DNA of 64,000 nucleotides, taken from assembly GCF_024749045.1 (NCBI RefSeq), contig NZ_CP087184.1, positions 6,200,001-6,264,000 of the forward strand. Reading direction: 5' to 3'. The notes below the pieces were generated by a model, which searched no databases, had not been told where the DNA came from, and worked only from the letters and a program-made list of their open reading frames with translations. Source of the stretch: Pseudomonas sp. B21-028. GTDB taxonomy: Bacteria; Pseudomonadota; Gammaproteobacteria; Pseudomonadales; Pseudomonadaceae. The translations under genes were made by a program, and so were the position numbers. This document shows, in pieces, positions 25,845 through 35,145 of this stretch (its first letter is position 1; the number at the start of each line of letters is the position of its first letter).

Positions 25845-25874
25845 AAAACCCCGCCACAAAAAGACGGGGTTTTT
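25845..25874 (-). terminator. Rho-independent terminator of the cyaY-DUF1289 operon
   Basis: Stem AAAACCCCG / CGGGGTTTT with an eleven-base loop has A/T runs at both ends. It lies between the DUF1289 gene end and the rnk start, so on the minus strand it would stop transcripts entering rnk. Confidence 0.82.
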
Positions 25875-25972
25875 CACAAGCCTCGATAAGTTGAGGCGTA
25901 GCCGGACACTATCACAGCTCAAAAAATATACAACCCACAGGTGGTCGCACTCATTGCATGAGATGTAGAACT

Positions 25973-26107
25973 GTGGCGAGGGGATTTATCCCCGCTGGGC
26001 TGCAAAGCAGCCCCAAAGCAATCTATCTGACAAATCGAGGCGTCAGGTTTAGGGCCGCTTCGCGCCCCAGCGGGGCGGTGCGACGTTTCGCTAAATCCCC
26101 TCGCCAC
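25973..26107. repeat. Second-family interspersed inverted repeat
   Basis: The outer arms GTGGCGAGGGGATTTA and AAATCCCCTCGCCAC enclose inner stem blocks (CCCCGCTGGG..CCCAGCGGGG type). The family differs from the GTGGGAGCGAGC REPs but uses the same 3'-end location. The arm recurs at 57733-57758. Confidence 0.75.
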
Positions 26108-26110
26108 AAA

Positions 26111-26329
26111 CTACACCAAAGACCGACGCTTGAGCGCCTCGGCACAGATCACCCGCCGGCGCGCATCATCGGCCGAGCGCCACTCACGGATATCTTCCAC
26201 ATGGCGGAAACAGCCGAGGCAGACCTTCTGCTCATCCAGCTTGCACACGCTGGTGCACGGCGACGGCACGGCAGGACTGACGTTGCTGTAGAGCGGCTTG
26301 GGCGGCCGCGCCGGGACGGTCTGGCTCAC
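26111..26329 (-). CDS. DUF1289 domain protein
   Basis: This 72-residue protein carries the DUF1289 cysteine pattern SPCTSVCKLDEQKVCLGCFRHVEDIREW (four cysteines in CxxxC-x8-CxxC form), possibly binding metal or an Fe-S cluster. The start is taken as GTG at 26329 (VSQTVPARPP), which begins 4 bases after the cyaY stop; frames extending further up overlap cyaY and show no family similarity. It follows cyaY in an apparent two-gene operon ending at a REP-like repeat and a terminator. Confidence 0.8.
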   Translation of the reverse strand: MSQTVPARPPKPLYSNVSPAVPSPCTSVCKLDEQKVCLGCFRHVEDIREWRSADDARRRVICAEALKRRSLV

Positions 26330-26333
26330 GTTG

Positions 26334-26666
26334 TCACAGGCCTTCGAACTCAAGTTCCACACCGGCTTGCTGCTTGACGATGCGCTCGAGCATCTCGCCC
26401 AACTGCTCCTCGCTCTTGTCGCACATCCAGCGCTCGCTTTCCTCGTCGTAGTCGAAGTGGAAACCACCGGACACCGCTGCCAGCCACAACTGCCGCAGCG
26501 GCTCCTGGCGACTGAAGATCAACTGGCTGCCGTTTTCGAACTTGACGGTGAGCACACCGGCGGAGCTTTCCAGATCGATGTCCAGTTCGCTGTCATCGAA
26601 AATATCCTCCAGCACTTGCTGGGCAGTATCGACCAGATCGTGAAAACGGGCTTCAGTCAAACTCAT
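26334..26666 (-). CDS. cyaY: Frataxin-like iron donor CyaY
   Basis: This 110-residue frataxin fold protein opens MSLTEARFHDLVDTAQQVLEDIFDD, with the acidic first helix that binds iron and IscS, then SAGVLTVKFENGSQLIFSRQEPLRQLWLAAVSGGFHFDYDEESERW, the conserved beta-sheet core. It modulates Fe-S cluster assembly. It is divergent from lptM with a 225-base gap, and co-oriented with DUF1289 downstream. Confidence 0.95.
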   Translation of the reverse strand: MSLTEARFHDLVDTAQQVLEDIFDDSELDIDLESSAGVLTVKFENGSQLIFSRQEPLRQLWLAAVSGGFHFDYDEESERWMCDKSEEQLGEMLERIVKQQAGVELEFEGL

Positions 26667-26891
26667 TGCGGCAACCTCGAAAATATCTGCTCATGCTCAA
26701 GCGCCGCAAGATACGGGCGCTTCCCGATGATTGCAAAGGATAACCGACAACCACTGCCGGGGGCCGTGAAATGTCCACGGAACCGGCCATATCGGCCAAC
26801 AGCCCCGCCGGACGGGAGCCCCGTTGCATAGGCAAGCCGCCGGGTGGCCGGTATACTCCGGCGCAATTAACGCATTTTCAAGGATTTCGCC

Positions 26892-27059
26892 ATGAAGCGC
26901 CTGATCTCTTCCCTTGCTGCGCTCGTCGCGGTTGCCTGCCTTGTGACAGCCTGTGGTCAAAAAGGTCCGCTGTACCTGCCTGATGACAGCAAGTCCCCTG
27001 AAGAGCAGGCCAAGTCGTCGCAATCCAAAGCCCACGCGCACGACACCACCACTTACTAA
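26892..27059 (+). CDS. lptM: LptM-family small lipoprotein (LppL/YifL)
   Basis: This 55-residue lipoprotein has a signal peptide MKRLISSLAALVAVACLVTAC with lipobox VTAC and a mature start CGQKGPLYLPDD, the exact LptM motif. In enterobacteria LptM helps oxidative maturation of the LptD/E LPS translocon. P. aeruginosa carries the same gene as lppL upstream of lysA. AAGGA lies upstream of the ATG. The gene ends 9 bases before lysA, so it opens the lysA operon. Confidence 0.93.
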   Translation: MKRLISSLAALVAVACLVTACGQKGPLYLPDDSKSPEEQAKSSQSKAHAHDTTTY

Positions 27060-27068
27060 GGGAACGCC

Positions 27069-28316
27069 ATGGACGCTTTTAACTACCGTGGCGGAGAGCT
27101 GTTCGCGGAGGGTGTTGCCTTGTCCGCCATTGCCGAACGTTTCGGCACGCCGACCTACGTCTACTCCCGTGCTCACATCGAAGCCCAATACCGGACCTTC
27201 GCCGACGCCCTCACCGGCATGCCACATCTGGTGTGCTTCGCCGTGAAAGCCAACTCCAACCTGGGTGTGCTCAATCTCCTGGCGCGCCTGGGTGCCGGTT
27301 TCGATATCGTCTCCGGCGGCGAGCTCGAACGTGTACTGGCGGCTGGCGGCAGCCCGGACAAAATCGTCTTCTCCGGCGTCGGCAAGACCCGCGAAGACAT
27401 GCGCCGTGCCCTGGAAGTCGGCGTGCATTGCTTCAACATCGAATCCACCGACGAACTGGAGCGCCTCCAGGTCGTCGCCGCCGAGCTGGGCGTGCGCGCG
27501 CCGGTTTCCCTGCGCGTGAACCCGGACGTCGATGCTGGCACCCACCCGTACATTTCCACCGGTCTGAAGGAAAACAAGTTCGGCATCGCCATCGCCGACG
27601 CCGAAGACGTCTATGTGCGTGCCGCCCAACTGCCGAACCTGGAAGTATTGGGCGTCGATTGCCACATCGGCTCGCAACTGACCACCCTGGAGCCGTTCCT
27701 CGATGCCCTCGACCGCCTGCTGGCGCTGGTCGACCGCCTCGGCGATTGCGGCATCTACCTGCGTCATATCGACCTGGGTGGCGGTGTCGGCGTGCGTTAC
27801 CGCGATGAAGAGCCGCCACTGGTGGCCGACTACGTCAAGACCGTTCGGGAGCGCCTGGCCGGTCGCGACCTGGCGCTGATGTTCGAACCGGGCCGCTACA
27901 TCGTGGCCAATGCCGGCGTGCTGCTGACCCAGGTCGAGTACCTCAAACACACCGAGCACAAGGACTTCGCCATCGTCGACGCGGCCATGAACGACCTGAT
28001 CCGCCCGGCGCTGTACCAGGCGTGGATGGATGTGACCGCCGTGCGCCCCCGCGATACCGCCGCCCGCGACTACGACATCGTCGGCCCGATCTGCGAAACC
28101 GGTGACTTCCTGGCCAAGGGCCGGGAGCTGGCACTGGAAGAAGGCGACCTGCTGGCGGTGCATTCCGCCGGTGCCTACGGGTTTGTCATGAGCTCCAACT
28201 ACAACACCCGCGGCCGCTGCGCCGAGGTGCTGGTGGACGGTGATCAAGCGTTCGAAGTGCGTCGCCGCGAGACGGTAGCCGAGTTGTTTGCCGGCGAAAG
28301 CCTGCTACCGGAGTAA
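27069..28316 (+). CDS. lysA: Diaminopimelate decarboxylase
   Basis: This 415-residue PLP enzyme makes lysine from meso-diaminopimelate. The PLP lysine is Lys60 in CFAVKANSN. Other landmarks are [47 protein letters not shown] and [14 protein letters not shown] with the catalytic Cys. Length is typical for group IV decarboxylases. It is followed four bases later by dapF, which makes its substrate, in the lptM-lysA-dapF-DUF484-xerC-HAD run. Confidence 0.97.
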   Translation: MDAFNYRGGELFAEGVALSAIAERFGTPTYVYSRAHIEAQYRTFADALTGMPHLVCFAVKANSNLGVLNLLARLGAGFDIVSGGELERVLAAGGSPDKIVFSGVGKTREDMRRALEVGVHCFNIESTDELERLQVVAAELGVRAPVSLRVNPDVDAGTHPYISTGLKENKFGIAIADAEDVYVRAAQLPNLEVLGVDCHIGSQLTTLEPFLDALDRLLALVDRLGDCGIYLRHIDLGGGVGVRYRDEEPPLVADYVKTVRERLAGRDLALMFEPGRYIVANAGVLLTQVEYLKHTEHKDFAIVDAAMNDLIRPALYQAWMDVTAVRPRDTAARDYDIVGPICETGDFLAKGRELALEEGDLLAVHSAGAYGFVMSSNYNTRGRCAEVLVDGDQAFEVRRRETVAELFAGESLLPE

Positions 28317-28320
28317 AACC

Positions 28321-29151
28321 ATGCTGCTGCGTTTTACCAAGATGCACGGCCTGGGCAATGACTTCATGGTTCTCGACCTGGTCAGCCAGCACGCGCACAT
28401 CCTGCCCAAACATGCCAAGCAATGGGGCGATCGGCACACCGGCATCGGTTTCGACCAGTTGCTGATCGTCGAGGCGCCCAATAACCCGGACGTGGACTTC
28501 CGGTATCGGATCTTCAACGCCGACGGTTCGGAAGTGGAACAATGCGGCAACGGCGCGCGCTGCTTCGCCCGCTTCGTGCTGGACAAGCGCCTGACGGCCA
28601 AGCGCAAAATTCGCGTCGAGACCAAAAGCGGCATCATCGAGCTGGACGTGCGCAGCGACGGCCAGATCGGCGTCAACATGGGCGCCCCGCGCCTGGTGCC
28701 GGCGGATATTCCGTTTGAAGCAGCGGCCCAGGCCCTGAGCTATCAGCTGGACGTCGATGGCACCACGGCGGAACTGGCGGCAGTGTCCATGGGTAATCCC
28801 CATGCCGTGCTTCGGGTCAGCGACATCAATAGCGCGCCGGTGCATGAACTGGGGCCGAAGATCGAGCACCATCCGCGCTTTCCGGCACGGGTGAATGTGG
28901 GCTTCCTGCAGGTTATCGACCGTCACCGCGCGCAATTGCGGGTCTGGGAACGCGGTGCCGGGGAGACCCAGGCCTGCGGCACCGGCGCCTGTGCCGCTGC
29001 AGTCGCTGCGATCAGCCAGGGGTGGATGGATTCGCCCCTGCTGATCGACCTGCCCGGCGGGCGTCTGTCCATCGAATGGGCAGGCCCCGGCCAACCGGTG
29101 ATGATGACCGGCCCGGCAGTACGCGTATACGAAGGACAAGTCCGTCTTTGA
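28321..29151 (+). CDS. dapF: Diaminopimelate epimerase
   Basis: This 276-residue enzyme converts LL- to meso-diaminopimelate for lysine and peptidoglycan. The two catalytic cysteines are present: Cys75 in [13 protein letters not shown] and the second in [14 protein letters not shown] (about residue 219). The N-terminal [13 protein letters not shown] is the family hallmark. The start at 28321 immediately follows the lysA stop and gives the family N-terminus; a 28288 start would overlap lysA. Confidence 0.97.
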   Translation: MLLRFTKMHGLGNDFMVLDLVSQHAHILPKHAKQWGDRHTGIGFDQLLIVEAPNNPDVDFRYRIFNADGSEVEQCGNGARCFARFVLDKRLTAKRKIRVETKSGIIELDVRSDGQIGVNMGAPRLVPADIPFEAAAQALSYQLDVDGTTAELAAVSMGNPHAVLRVSDINSAPVHELGPKIEHHPRFPARVNVGFLQVIDRHRAQLRVWERGAGETQACGTGACAAAVAAISQGWMDSPLLIDLPGGRLSIEWAGPGQPVMMTGPAVRVYEGQVRL

Positions 29152-29164
29152 ATGAGCCAAACCC

Positions 29165-29890
29165 ATGACCGACAAGCCACAGGTTCCAGCGCCACAGCCC
29201 GATGAATCCTCGAGCCCGCTTCCGGAGGCCGCGGCGGTGGCCGCTTACCTGGAGGCTCATCCGGATTTCTTCGTCGAACGTGAAGACTTGCTTGCATTGA
29301 TGCGCATCCCCCACCGGCGCGGCGACACCGTGTCGCTGGTGGAGCACCAGATGAAAATCCTGCGTGAGCGCAACATCGAGATGCGCCACCGCCTTTCGCA
29401 CCTGATGGACGTCGCCCGGGACAACGACCGGCTCTTCGACAAGACCCGTCGCCTGATCCTGGCCCTGATGGACGCCAGCACCCTCGAAGACCTGGTCATG
29501 AGCGTCGAAGACAGCCTGCGCCAGGATTTCCAGGTGCCCTTTGTCAGCCTGATCCTGTTCGGCGATAACGCCATGCCGGTGGGGCGCTGGGTGACTCACG
29601 CCGAAGCGCAGACCGCCATTGGCGGCCTGCTCACCGAGAACAAAAGCGTCAGTGGCAGCTTGCGCGAACATGAGCTGGACTTTCTGTTCGGTGAAGAACA
29701 ACGCAAGCAGATCGGCTCTACCGCCGTCGTCGCCATCGCCCACCAAGGCGTCCATGGCGTGCTGGCCATCGCCAGCCGAGACCCCCAGCACTACAAGAGC
29801 TCGGTGGGCACGTTGTTCCTGAGCTACATCGCCGAAGTCACCGGCCGGGTACTGCCACGGGTTGCCGGTTCGCTGCGCTCGGTACGCTGA
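29165..29890 (+). CDS. DUF484 family protein (GAF-like)
   Basis: This 241-residue soluble protein has the DUF484 N-terminus ([46 protein letters not shown]), a coiled segment, and a GAF-like C-terminal domain ([12 protein letters not shown].., [24 protein letters not shown]). Its function is unknown, but it is almost always found between dapF and xerC in gammaproteobacteria. The TGA overlaps the xerC ATG (TGATG), implying coupled translation. Confidence 0.92.
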   Translation: MTDKPQVPAPQPDESSSPLPEAAAVAAYLEAHPDFFVEREDLLALMRIPHRRGDTVSLVEHQMKILRERNIEMRHRLSHLMDVARDNDRLFDKTRRLILALMDASTLEDLVMSVEDSLRQDFQVPFVSLILFGDNAMPVGRWVTHAEAQTAIGGLLTENKSVSGSLREHELDFLFGEEQRKQIGSTAVVAIAHQGVHGVLAIASRDPQHYKSSVGTLFLSYIAEVTGRVLPRVAGSLRSVR

Positions 29891-30792
29891 TGATGGAACG
29901 ACAGCTGGACGCCTACTGCGAACATCTGCGCAGTGAGCGCCAGGTGTCACCCCACACGTTATCGGCCTATCGCCGCGACCTGGAAAAAGTGCTGGGCTGG
30001 TGCCAGAAGCAGAACGTCGGCAGTTGGCAGGCGCTGGACATTCAGCGCCTGCGCAGCCTGGTGGCGCGCCTGCATCAGCAGGGACAGTCTTCCCGTAGCC
30101 TGGCGCGCCTGCTCTCGGCGGTACGCGGGCTGTATCACTACCTCAACCGCGAAGGCCTGTGCGATCACGATCCGGCCACCGGCCTGGCACCGCCCAAGGG
30201 CGAGCGCCGCCTGCCGAAAACCCTCGACACCGACCGCGCCCTGCAATTACTTGAAGGCGCGGTCGAAGATGATTTCCTGGCGCGACGGGACCAGGCGATT
30301 CTCGAACTGTTCTATTCCTCCGGCCTGCGGCTTTCCGAACTGACAGGGTTGAATCTGGATCAACTGGACCTGGCCGACGGCATGGTCCAGGTACTCGGCA
30401 AGGGCAGCAAGACCCGCCTGCTGCCCATTGGCCGCAAGGCCCGGGAAGCCCTGGAACTGTGGCTGCCGCTACGCGCCCTGAGCAATCCCGCCGATGACGC
30501 GGTGTTCGTCAGCCAGCAGGGGCGGCGCCTCGGTCCACGGGCGATCCAGGTGCGGGTCAAGGCCGCCGGCGCACGCGAGCTGGGGCAGAACCTGCACCCG
30601 CACATGCTCAGGCACTCCTTCGCCAGCCATGTGCTGGAGTCCTCCCAGGACCTGCGCGCCGTGCAAGAGTTGCTGGGCCACTCGGACATCAAGACCACTC
30701 AGATCTATACCCACCTGGACTTCCAGCACCTGGCGACGGTCTATGACAATGCCCATCCCAGGGCCAAACGCATCAAGGGCGACGAATCATGA
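29890..30792 (+). CDS. xerC: Site-specific tyrosine recombinase XerC
   Basis: This 300-residue recombinase works with XerD at dif to resolve chromosome dimers. The N-terminal SAM-like core-binding domain ([26 protein letters not shown]) is followed by the catalytic domain with Arg in [11 protein letters not shown], His-x-x-Arg in [12 protein letters not shown], His in [17 protein letters not shown] and the nucleophilic Tyr in that last motif. ATG at 29890 overlaps the DUF484 stop; ATG 29893 is an alternative. It is coupled downstream to the HAD gene (ATGA overlap). Confidence 0.96.
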   Translation: MMERQLDAYCEHLRSERQVSPHTLSAYRRDLEKVLGWCQKQNVGSWQALDIQRLRSLVARLHQQGQSSRSLARLLSAVRGLYHYLNREGLCDHDPATGLAPPKGERRLPKTLDTDRALQLLEGAVEDDFLARRDQAILELFYSSGLRLSELTGLNLDQLDLADGMVQVLGKGSKTRLLPIGRKAREALELWLPLRALSNPADDAVFVSQQGRRLGPRAIQVRVKAAGARELGQNLHPHMLRHSFASHVLESSQDLRAVQELLGHSDIKTTQIYTHLDFQHLATVYDNAHPRAKRIKGDES

Positions 30793-31493
30793 CCATCGAG
30801 CTCATCACTTTCGACCTCGACGACACCTTGTGGGATACCGCCCCGGTGATCGCCACGGCCGAAGCCGTTCTCCGCCAGTGGCTGACCGACAACGCACCGA
30901 ACCTGGGCGGCTTGCCGGTCGAGCATCTTTTTTCGATTCGCGAGCAGGTGTTGCGCGAAGAACCCGGCCTGAAGCACCGCATCAGCGCATTGCGGCGGCG
31001 GGTGCTGTTCCGTGCGCTGCAGGAAGCCGGATATGACCAATGGCAAGCGTCCGAACTGGCGGACCAGGGCTTCGAAACGTTCCTGCATGCTCGCCATCAA
31101 CTAGAGGTCTTTCCCGAGGTGCAGCCCACCCTGGAAATCCTCGCCAACCACTTCGCCCTCGGCGTGGTCACCAATGGCAACGCCGATGTGCGTCGCCTCG
31201 GGCTGGCGGACTACTTCAAGTTCGCGCTGTGCGCCGAGGACATCGGCATCGCCAAACCTGATGCGCGATTGTTCCACGAAGCCTTGCAACGCGGCGGCGC
31301 CACGGCGCAGACCGCCGTGCATGTTGGCGACCATCCCGGCGACGACATCGCCGGCGCTCAACAGGCTGGCCTGCGGGCGGTGTGGTTCAACCCGACAGGC
31401 AAAGCCTGGGACGCCGACCATGTACCGGATGCAGAGATTCGCAGCCTGACCGAATTGCCGGGGTTGTTGGCGGGGTGGCACAGCCAGGGCTGA
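30789..31493 (+). CDS. HAD family hydrolase (YigB-like)
   Basis: This 234-residue HAD phosphatase has motif [11 protein letters not shown], motif II VVTNGN, and motifs [14 protein letters not shown] and [14 protein letters not shown] helical C1 cap lies between motifs I and II. Enterobacterial YigB in the same dapF-xerC neighbourhood dephosphorylates FMN, so an FMN phosphatase role is plausible but not proven. Its ATG overlaps the xerC stop by four bases, and it ends the operon before a REP pair and a terminator. Confidence 0.9.
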   Translation: MTIELITFDLDDTLWDTAPVIATAEAVLRQWLTDNAPNLGGLPVEHLFSIREQVLREEPGLKHRISALRRRVLFRALQEAGYDQWQASELADQGFETFLHARHQLEVFPEVQPTLEILANHFALGVVTNGNADVRRLGLADYFKFALCAEDIGIAKPDARLFHEALQRGGATAQTAVHVGDHPGDDIAGAQQAGLRAVWFNPTGKAWDADHVPDAEIRSLTELPGLLAGWHSQG

Positions 31494-31515
31494 ATCTGGA
31501 AAGACTGTCACCCCT

Positions 31516-31601
31516 GTGGGAGCGAGCCTGCTCGCGATGAGGGAGTGCCAGTGACATTCATTTAACAGACACACCGCCATCGCGAGCAGGCTCGCTCCCA
31601 C
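31516..31601. repeat. REP palindrome pair
   Basis: GTGGGAGCGAGCCTGCTCGC and its complement lie 40 bases apart at the convergent ends of the HAD gene and sutA. Confidence 0.88.
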
Positions 31602-31631
31602 AAGGGACTGTGTAACAGTCCTATGCCCATG

Positions 31632-31660
31632 AAAAAGCCCGCGACGACGGCGGGCTTTTT
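31632..31660. terminator. Bidirectional Rho-independent terminator
   Basis: Stem AAAAAGCCCGC / GCGGGCTTTTT with a seven-base loop is placed between the convergent HAD gene and sutA, with A and T runs on the two sides. Confidence 0.9.
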
Positions 31661-31680
31661 CAGCAAGCAGGGAGCAGAAC

Positions 31681-32004
31681 TCAGATAGGGCGGCTGCCGT
31701 ACTTGTTGTCAGGCTTCTTGGGCGGATCAGCGACCACATTGGCCTCCACTTCCTGCACCTTTCCACCCCTGGCCAGGAATTCTTCCATGGCCTTGGCGAG
31801 CGCGTCACGCTCCTTGTTCTTGGCCTCTACGCTCGGCAACTCGTCGACCGACACCGCAGCCTTGGCCTTACCCTTGGCGGTCGGGGCCGGAATATCGGCG
31901 CTATCATCGTCGGCAACGTCTTCAGCCGCCGCTTCCAGGCCGTCTTCGGCCTCGTCTTCTTCACCGACTTCGAGGTCGTCGTTTTCCAGATCATCGTCGC
32001 TCAT
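31681..32004 (-). CDS. sutA: SutA, RNA-polymerase-binding slow-growth regulator
   Basis: This 107-residue protein is highly acidic and probably disordered at the N-terminus (MSDDDLENDDLEVGEEDEAEDGLEAAAEDVADDDSAD), with a central helix (EAKNKERDALAKAMEEFLARGGKVQEV) and a C-terminal tail DPPKKPDNKYGSRPI. This matches SutA, which in P. aeruginosa binds RNA polymerase and promotes transcription during slow growth. It has its own terminator. Confidence 0.92.
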   Translation of the reverse strand: MSDDDLENDDLEVGEEDEAEDGLEAAAEDVADDDSADIPAPTAKGKAKAAVSVDELPSVEAKNKERDALAKAMEEFLARGGKVQEVEANVVADPPKKPDNKYGSRPI

Positions 32005-32105
32005 GTTCTACCTCATGACTTGCGAAAAGCAGATTAGTTATAGCCCAGCTACGCCATCTGTCGAAGGCTGCCAGAAAAAATTCAACATCCACCGGCAATC
32101 GGCGG

Positions 32106-32531
32106 TCATGCCCCTTCACCGTACAAGGTGGCGAGGACTTTACGAGCACCGCCATGATCACGGTGCTCGCCCAGATAAACACCTTGCCAGGTACCCAATG
32201 CCAGTCGCCCGTCCGTTACCGGAAGGCTGAGCTGACATCCCAGCACGCTGGCCTTGAAGTGCGCCGGGAGGTCGTCCAGGCCTTCGTCGTTGTGCTCATA
32301 GTCGGCGGTTCCTTGTGGGATCAGCCGATTGAAAAATCGTTCGAAGTCTCGACGTACCGCCGGATCGGCGTTCTCGTTGATGGTCAACGAGGCCGAGGTA
32401 TGCTGCAGCCACAGATGCAACAGACCGACGCGACACGCCCGGAGTTCAGGCAGGCCGGCGAGCAACTCGTCCGTCACCAGATGAAAGCCCCGGGGCCTTG
32501 CCCGCAGGGTTATCAGCGTCTGTTGCCACAT
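32106..32531 (-). CDS. YjbQ family (UPF0047) protein
   Basis: This 141-residue protein has the UPF0047 landmarks [27 protein letters not shown], the [19 protein letters not shown] block and [12 protein letters not shown]. The family has a conserved His/Glu set and weak thiamine-phosphate-synthase-like activity reported for some members. The start [13 protein letters not shown] at 32531 gives the family N-terminus; the ATG at 32558 adds an unrelated leader. It is monocistronic. Confidence 0.9.
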   Translation of the reverse strand: MWQQTLITLRARPRGFHLVTDELLAGLPELRACRVGLLHLWLQHTSASLTINENADPAVRRDFERFFNRLIPQGTADYEHNDEGLDDLPAHFKASVLGCQLSLPVTDGRLALGTWQGVYLGEHRDHGGARKVLATLYGEGA

Positions 32532-32701
32532 ACAGTTCTCCGCACGCTCGGCGCGCATTCTAGCGCGCTCAGGAAAAAAACAAAGAGCCTAATATTCCAC
32601 CTTCGATGTAAGCCTTTGGCGCTGGAAAAGCCGTGTCGCTCACCAGACAAAAAGGCTTCGGAAAAACCGGCTCCTCCTGTGAGCGTTGACAAATCCCAGG
32701 C

Positions 32702-32735
32702 AAAAAAATGCCCGGCGAACCGGGCATATTTTTTT
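32702..32735 (-). terminator. Rho-independent terminator of glnK-amtB
   Basis: Stem ATGCCCGG / CCGGGCAT with a CGAA tetraloop has seven A on one side and seven T on the other, just past the amtB stop. Confidence 0.9.
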
Positions 32736-32743
32736 GCCTGGGT

Positions 32744-34078
32744 TTACAGGTTGTAGCCACGCTCGTTGTGCTGGGCCAGATCCAGGCCAACAGCCTCTTC
32801 TTCCTCGGAGACACGCAGACCCATGACGGCGTCCAGGACCTTGAGGATGATGAAGGTAACGATCGCGGTGTAGATCACCGTGAAGCCCACGCCTTTGACT
32901 TGAATCCACACTTGCGCGGCAATGTCAGTCACGGTGCCGAAGCCACCCAGGGCCGGCGCGGCGAACACGCCGGTGAGGATCGCGCCGAGGATACCGCCGA
33001 TGCCGTGCACGCCGAAGGCATCCAGGGAGTCGTCATAGCCGAGCTTGCGTTTGAGGGTGGTTGCGCAGAAGAAGCACACCACGCCTGCGGCCAGACCGAT
33101 GACCAGGGCACCCATCGGGCCCACGGTGCCGGCAGCCGGAGTGATCGCAACCAGACCCGCCACCACGCCCGAGGCGATGCCCAGTGCACTTGGTTTACCG
33201 TGGGTGATCCACTCGGCAAACATCCAGCCCAATGCAGCGGCGGCGGTAGCAATCTGGGTCACCAGCATCGCCATGCCGGCGGTGCCGTTGGCAGCGACGG
33301 CGGAACCGGCGTTGAAGCCGAACCAGCCGACCCACAGCATCGCGGCGCCCATCAGGGTGTAACCCAGGTTATGCGGCGCCATTGGCGTGGTCGGGAAGCC
33401 TTTGCGCTTGCCCAGTACCAGGCACGCCACCAGGCCTGCGATACCGGCGTTGATGTGCACCACGGTGCCGCCAGCGAAATCCAGCACTCCCCAGTCCCAC
33501 AGCAGGCCACCGTTACCAGACCAGACCATGTGCGCAATCGGTGCATACACCAGGGTGAACCACACGCCCATGAAGATGAGCATGGCGGAGAACTTCATTC
33601 GCTCGGCAAAGGCGCCGACGATCAGGGCCGGGGTGATGATGGCGAACGTCATCTGGAAGGTGACGAACACCGCTTCAGGGAACAGCGCCGCCGGGCCGGT
33701 GATGCTCGCCGGGGTCACGCCCGCCAGGAACGCCTTGCCCAGGCCGCCGATGAAGGAATTTAAATTGACGACGCCCTGCTCCATGCCGGTGGTGTCGAAC
33801 GCAATGCTGTAGCCATAAATGACCCACAGGACGCTGATCAGACCGGTAATGGCAAAGCACTGCATCATCACGGAAAGAAGGTTTTTCGACCGAACCATGC
33901 CGCCGTAGAACAGCGCCAGGCCAGGAATGGTCATGAACAGTACAAGAATCGTGGCAGTCAGCATCCAGGCGGTATCGCCGGAGTTGAGGACAGGGGCTGC
34001 CGCTTCTTCCGCCATGGCCAGGCCAGGCATTACGAAGGACAACAGGGCTCCTAGCCCTGCGAATTTACGCAGAGTCAT
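32744..34078 (-). CDS. amtB: Ammonium transporter AmtB
   Basis: This 444-residue protein begins with a signal peptide (MTLRKFAGLGALLSFVMPGLAMAEE) followed by 11 membrane helices. Family landmarks are DTAWMLTATILVLFMTIPGLALFYGGMVRSKN, GGTVVHINAG with the pore His, and DDSLDAFGVHGIGGILG with the second His of the twin-His pore. It conducts ammonium/ammonia across the inner membrane and is gated by GlnK from the gene 33 bases upstream. Confidence 0.96.
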   Translation of the reverse strand: MTLRKFAGLGALLSFVMPGLAMAEEAAAPVLNSGDTAWMLTATILVLFMTIPGLALFYGGMVRSKNLLSVMMQCFAITGLISVLWVIYGYSIAFDTTGMEQGVVNLNSFIGGLGKAFLAGVTPASITGPAALFPEAVFVTFQMTFAIITPALIVGAFAERMKFSAMLIFMGVWFTLVYAPIAHMVWSGNGGLLWDWGVLDFAGGTVVHINAGIAGLVACLVLGKRKGFPTTPMAPHNLGYTLMGAAMLWVGWFGFNAGSAVAANGTAGMAMLVTQIATAAAALGWMFAEWITHGKPSALGIASGVVAGLVAITPAAGTVGPMGALVIGLAAGVVCFFCATTLKRKLGYDDSLDAFGVHGIGGILGAILTGVFAAPALGGFGTVTDIAAQVWIQVKGVGFTVIYTAIVTFIILKVLDAVMGLRVSEEEEAVGLDLAQHNERGYNL

Positions 34079-34111
34079 ATTGTTTTCTCCTGGGGCGTTG
34101 GGTTTGGCGGC

Positions 34112-34615
<504 letters not shown>

Positions 34616-34864
34616 TCACAACGACTGCATCAGTGCATGGGTCATGAGCCTCTAAGCAGAAACCTTGCCATCTGTGCCAAAGTCCCCTGATTTCAGTGAC
34701 TTACCTGCCGCATCAACGTGCGCCGCCCCACGAACCGCAGCGATACGCACAACAACAGTGCGACATCGCTCGACCCTGTGCGCGAAAAACGTGCATCCGG
34801 TGCACGCGGATTGACTATAGACACTGCGTGATACACTGCCGCCATCGTTTTCAGGATTGCTGCC

Positions 34865-35125
34865 ATGCTTGCCCCCAAAGACCTGCTCGACGCCCTCAGC
34901 GGCCACGCTTCCCGCCTCTTGAGCGGCGACACTCCGCTGCCCAAAAGCGAAATCGAAAGCCAGTTCAAGGCGCTGCTGCAAAGCGGCTTCAGCAAGCTGG
35001 ACCTGGTGAGCCGGGAAGAATTCGACAGTCAGATGGTCGTGCTGACCCGTACCCGGGCGCGGCTGGAAAGTCTGGAGGCGAAGGTGGCGGAGTTGGAGGC
35101 TCGGCTGGCTCCAGCGCAGGAGTAA
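34865..35125 (+). CDS. ubiK: Ubiquinone biosynthesis accessory factor UbiK
   Basis: This 86-residue protein is of the UbiK/YqiC (BMFP) family: an amphipathic N-terminal helix (MLAPKDLLDALSGHASRLLSG) and a long coiled coil (LDLVSREEFDSQMVVLTRTRARLESLEAKVAELEARL). It forms a complex with UbiJ and supports aerobic ubiquinone synthesis at the membrane. Between glnK and comM it occupies the usual pseudomonad position. Its 3' end is 20 bases from the convergent kinase gene. Confidence 0.93.
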   Translation: MLAPKDLLDALSGHASRLLSGDTPLPKSEIESQFKALLQSGFSKLDLVSREEFDSQMVVLTRTRARLESLEAKVAELEARLAPAQE

Positions 35126-35145
35126 ACAGCGGCGAGAAAGCCTGC

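Noticed and set aside
26697..28247. 516-codon minus-strand frame
   Set aside because: It is antisense to lptM and lysA; the lysA motifs decide.
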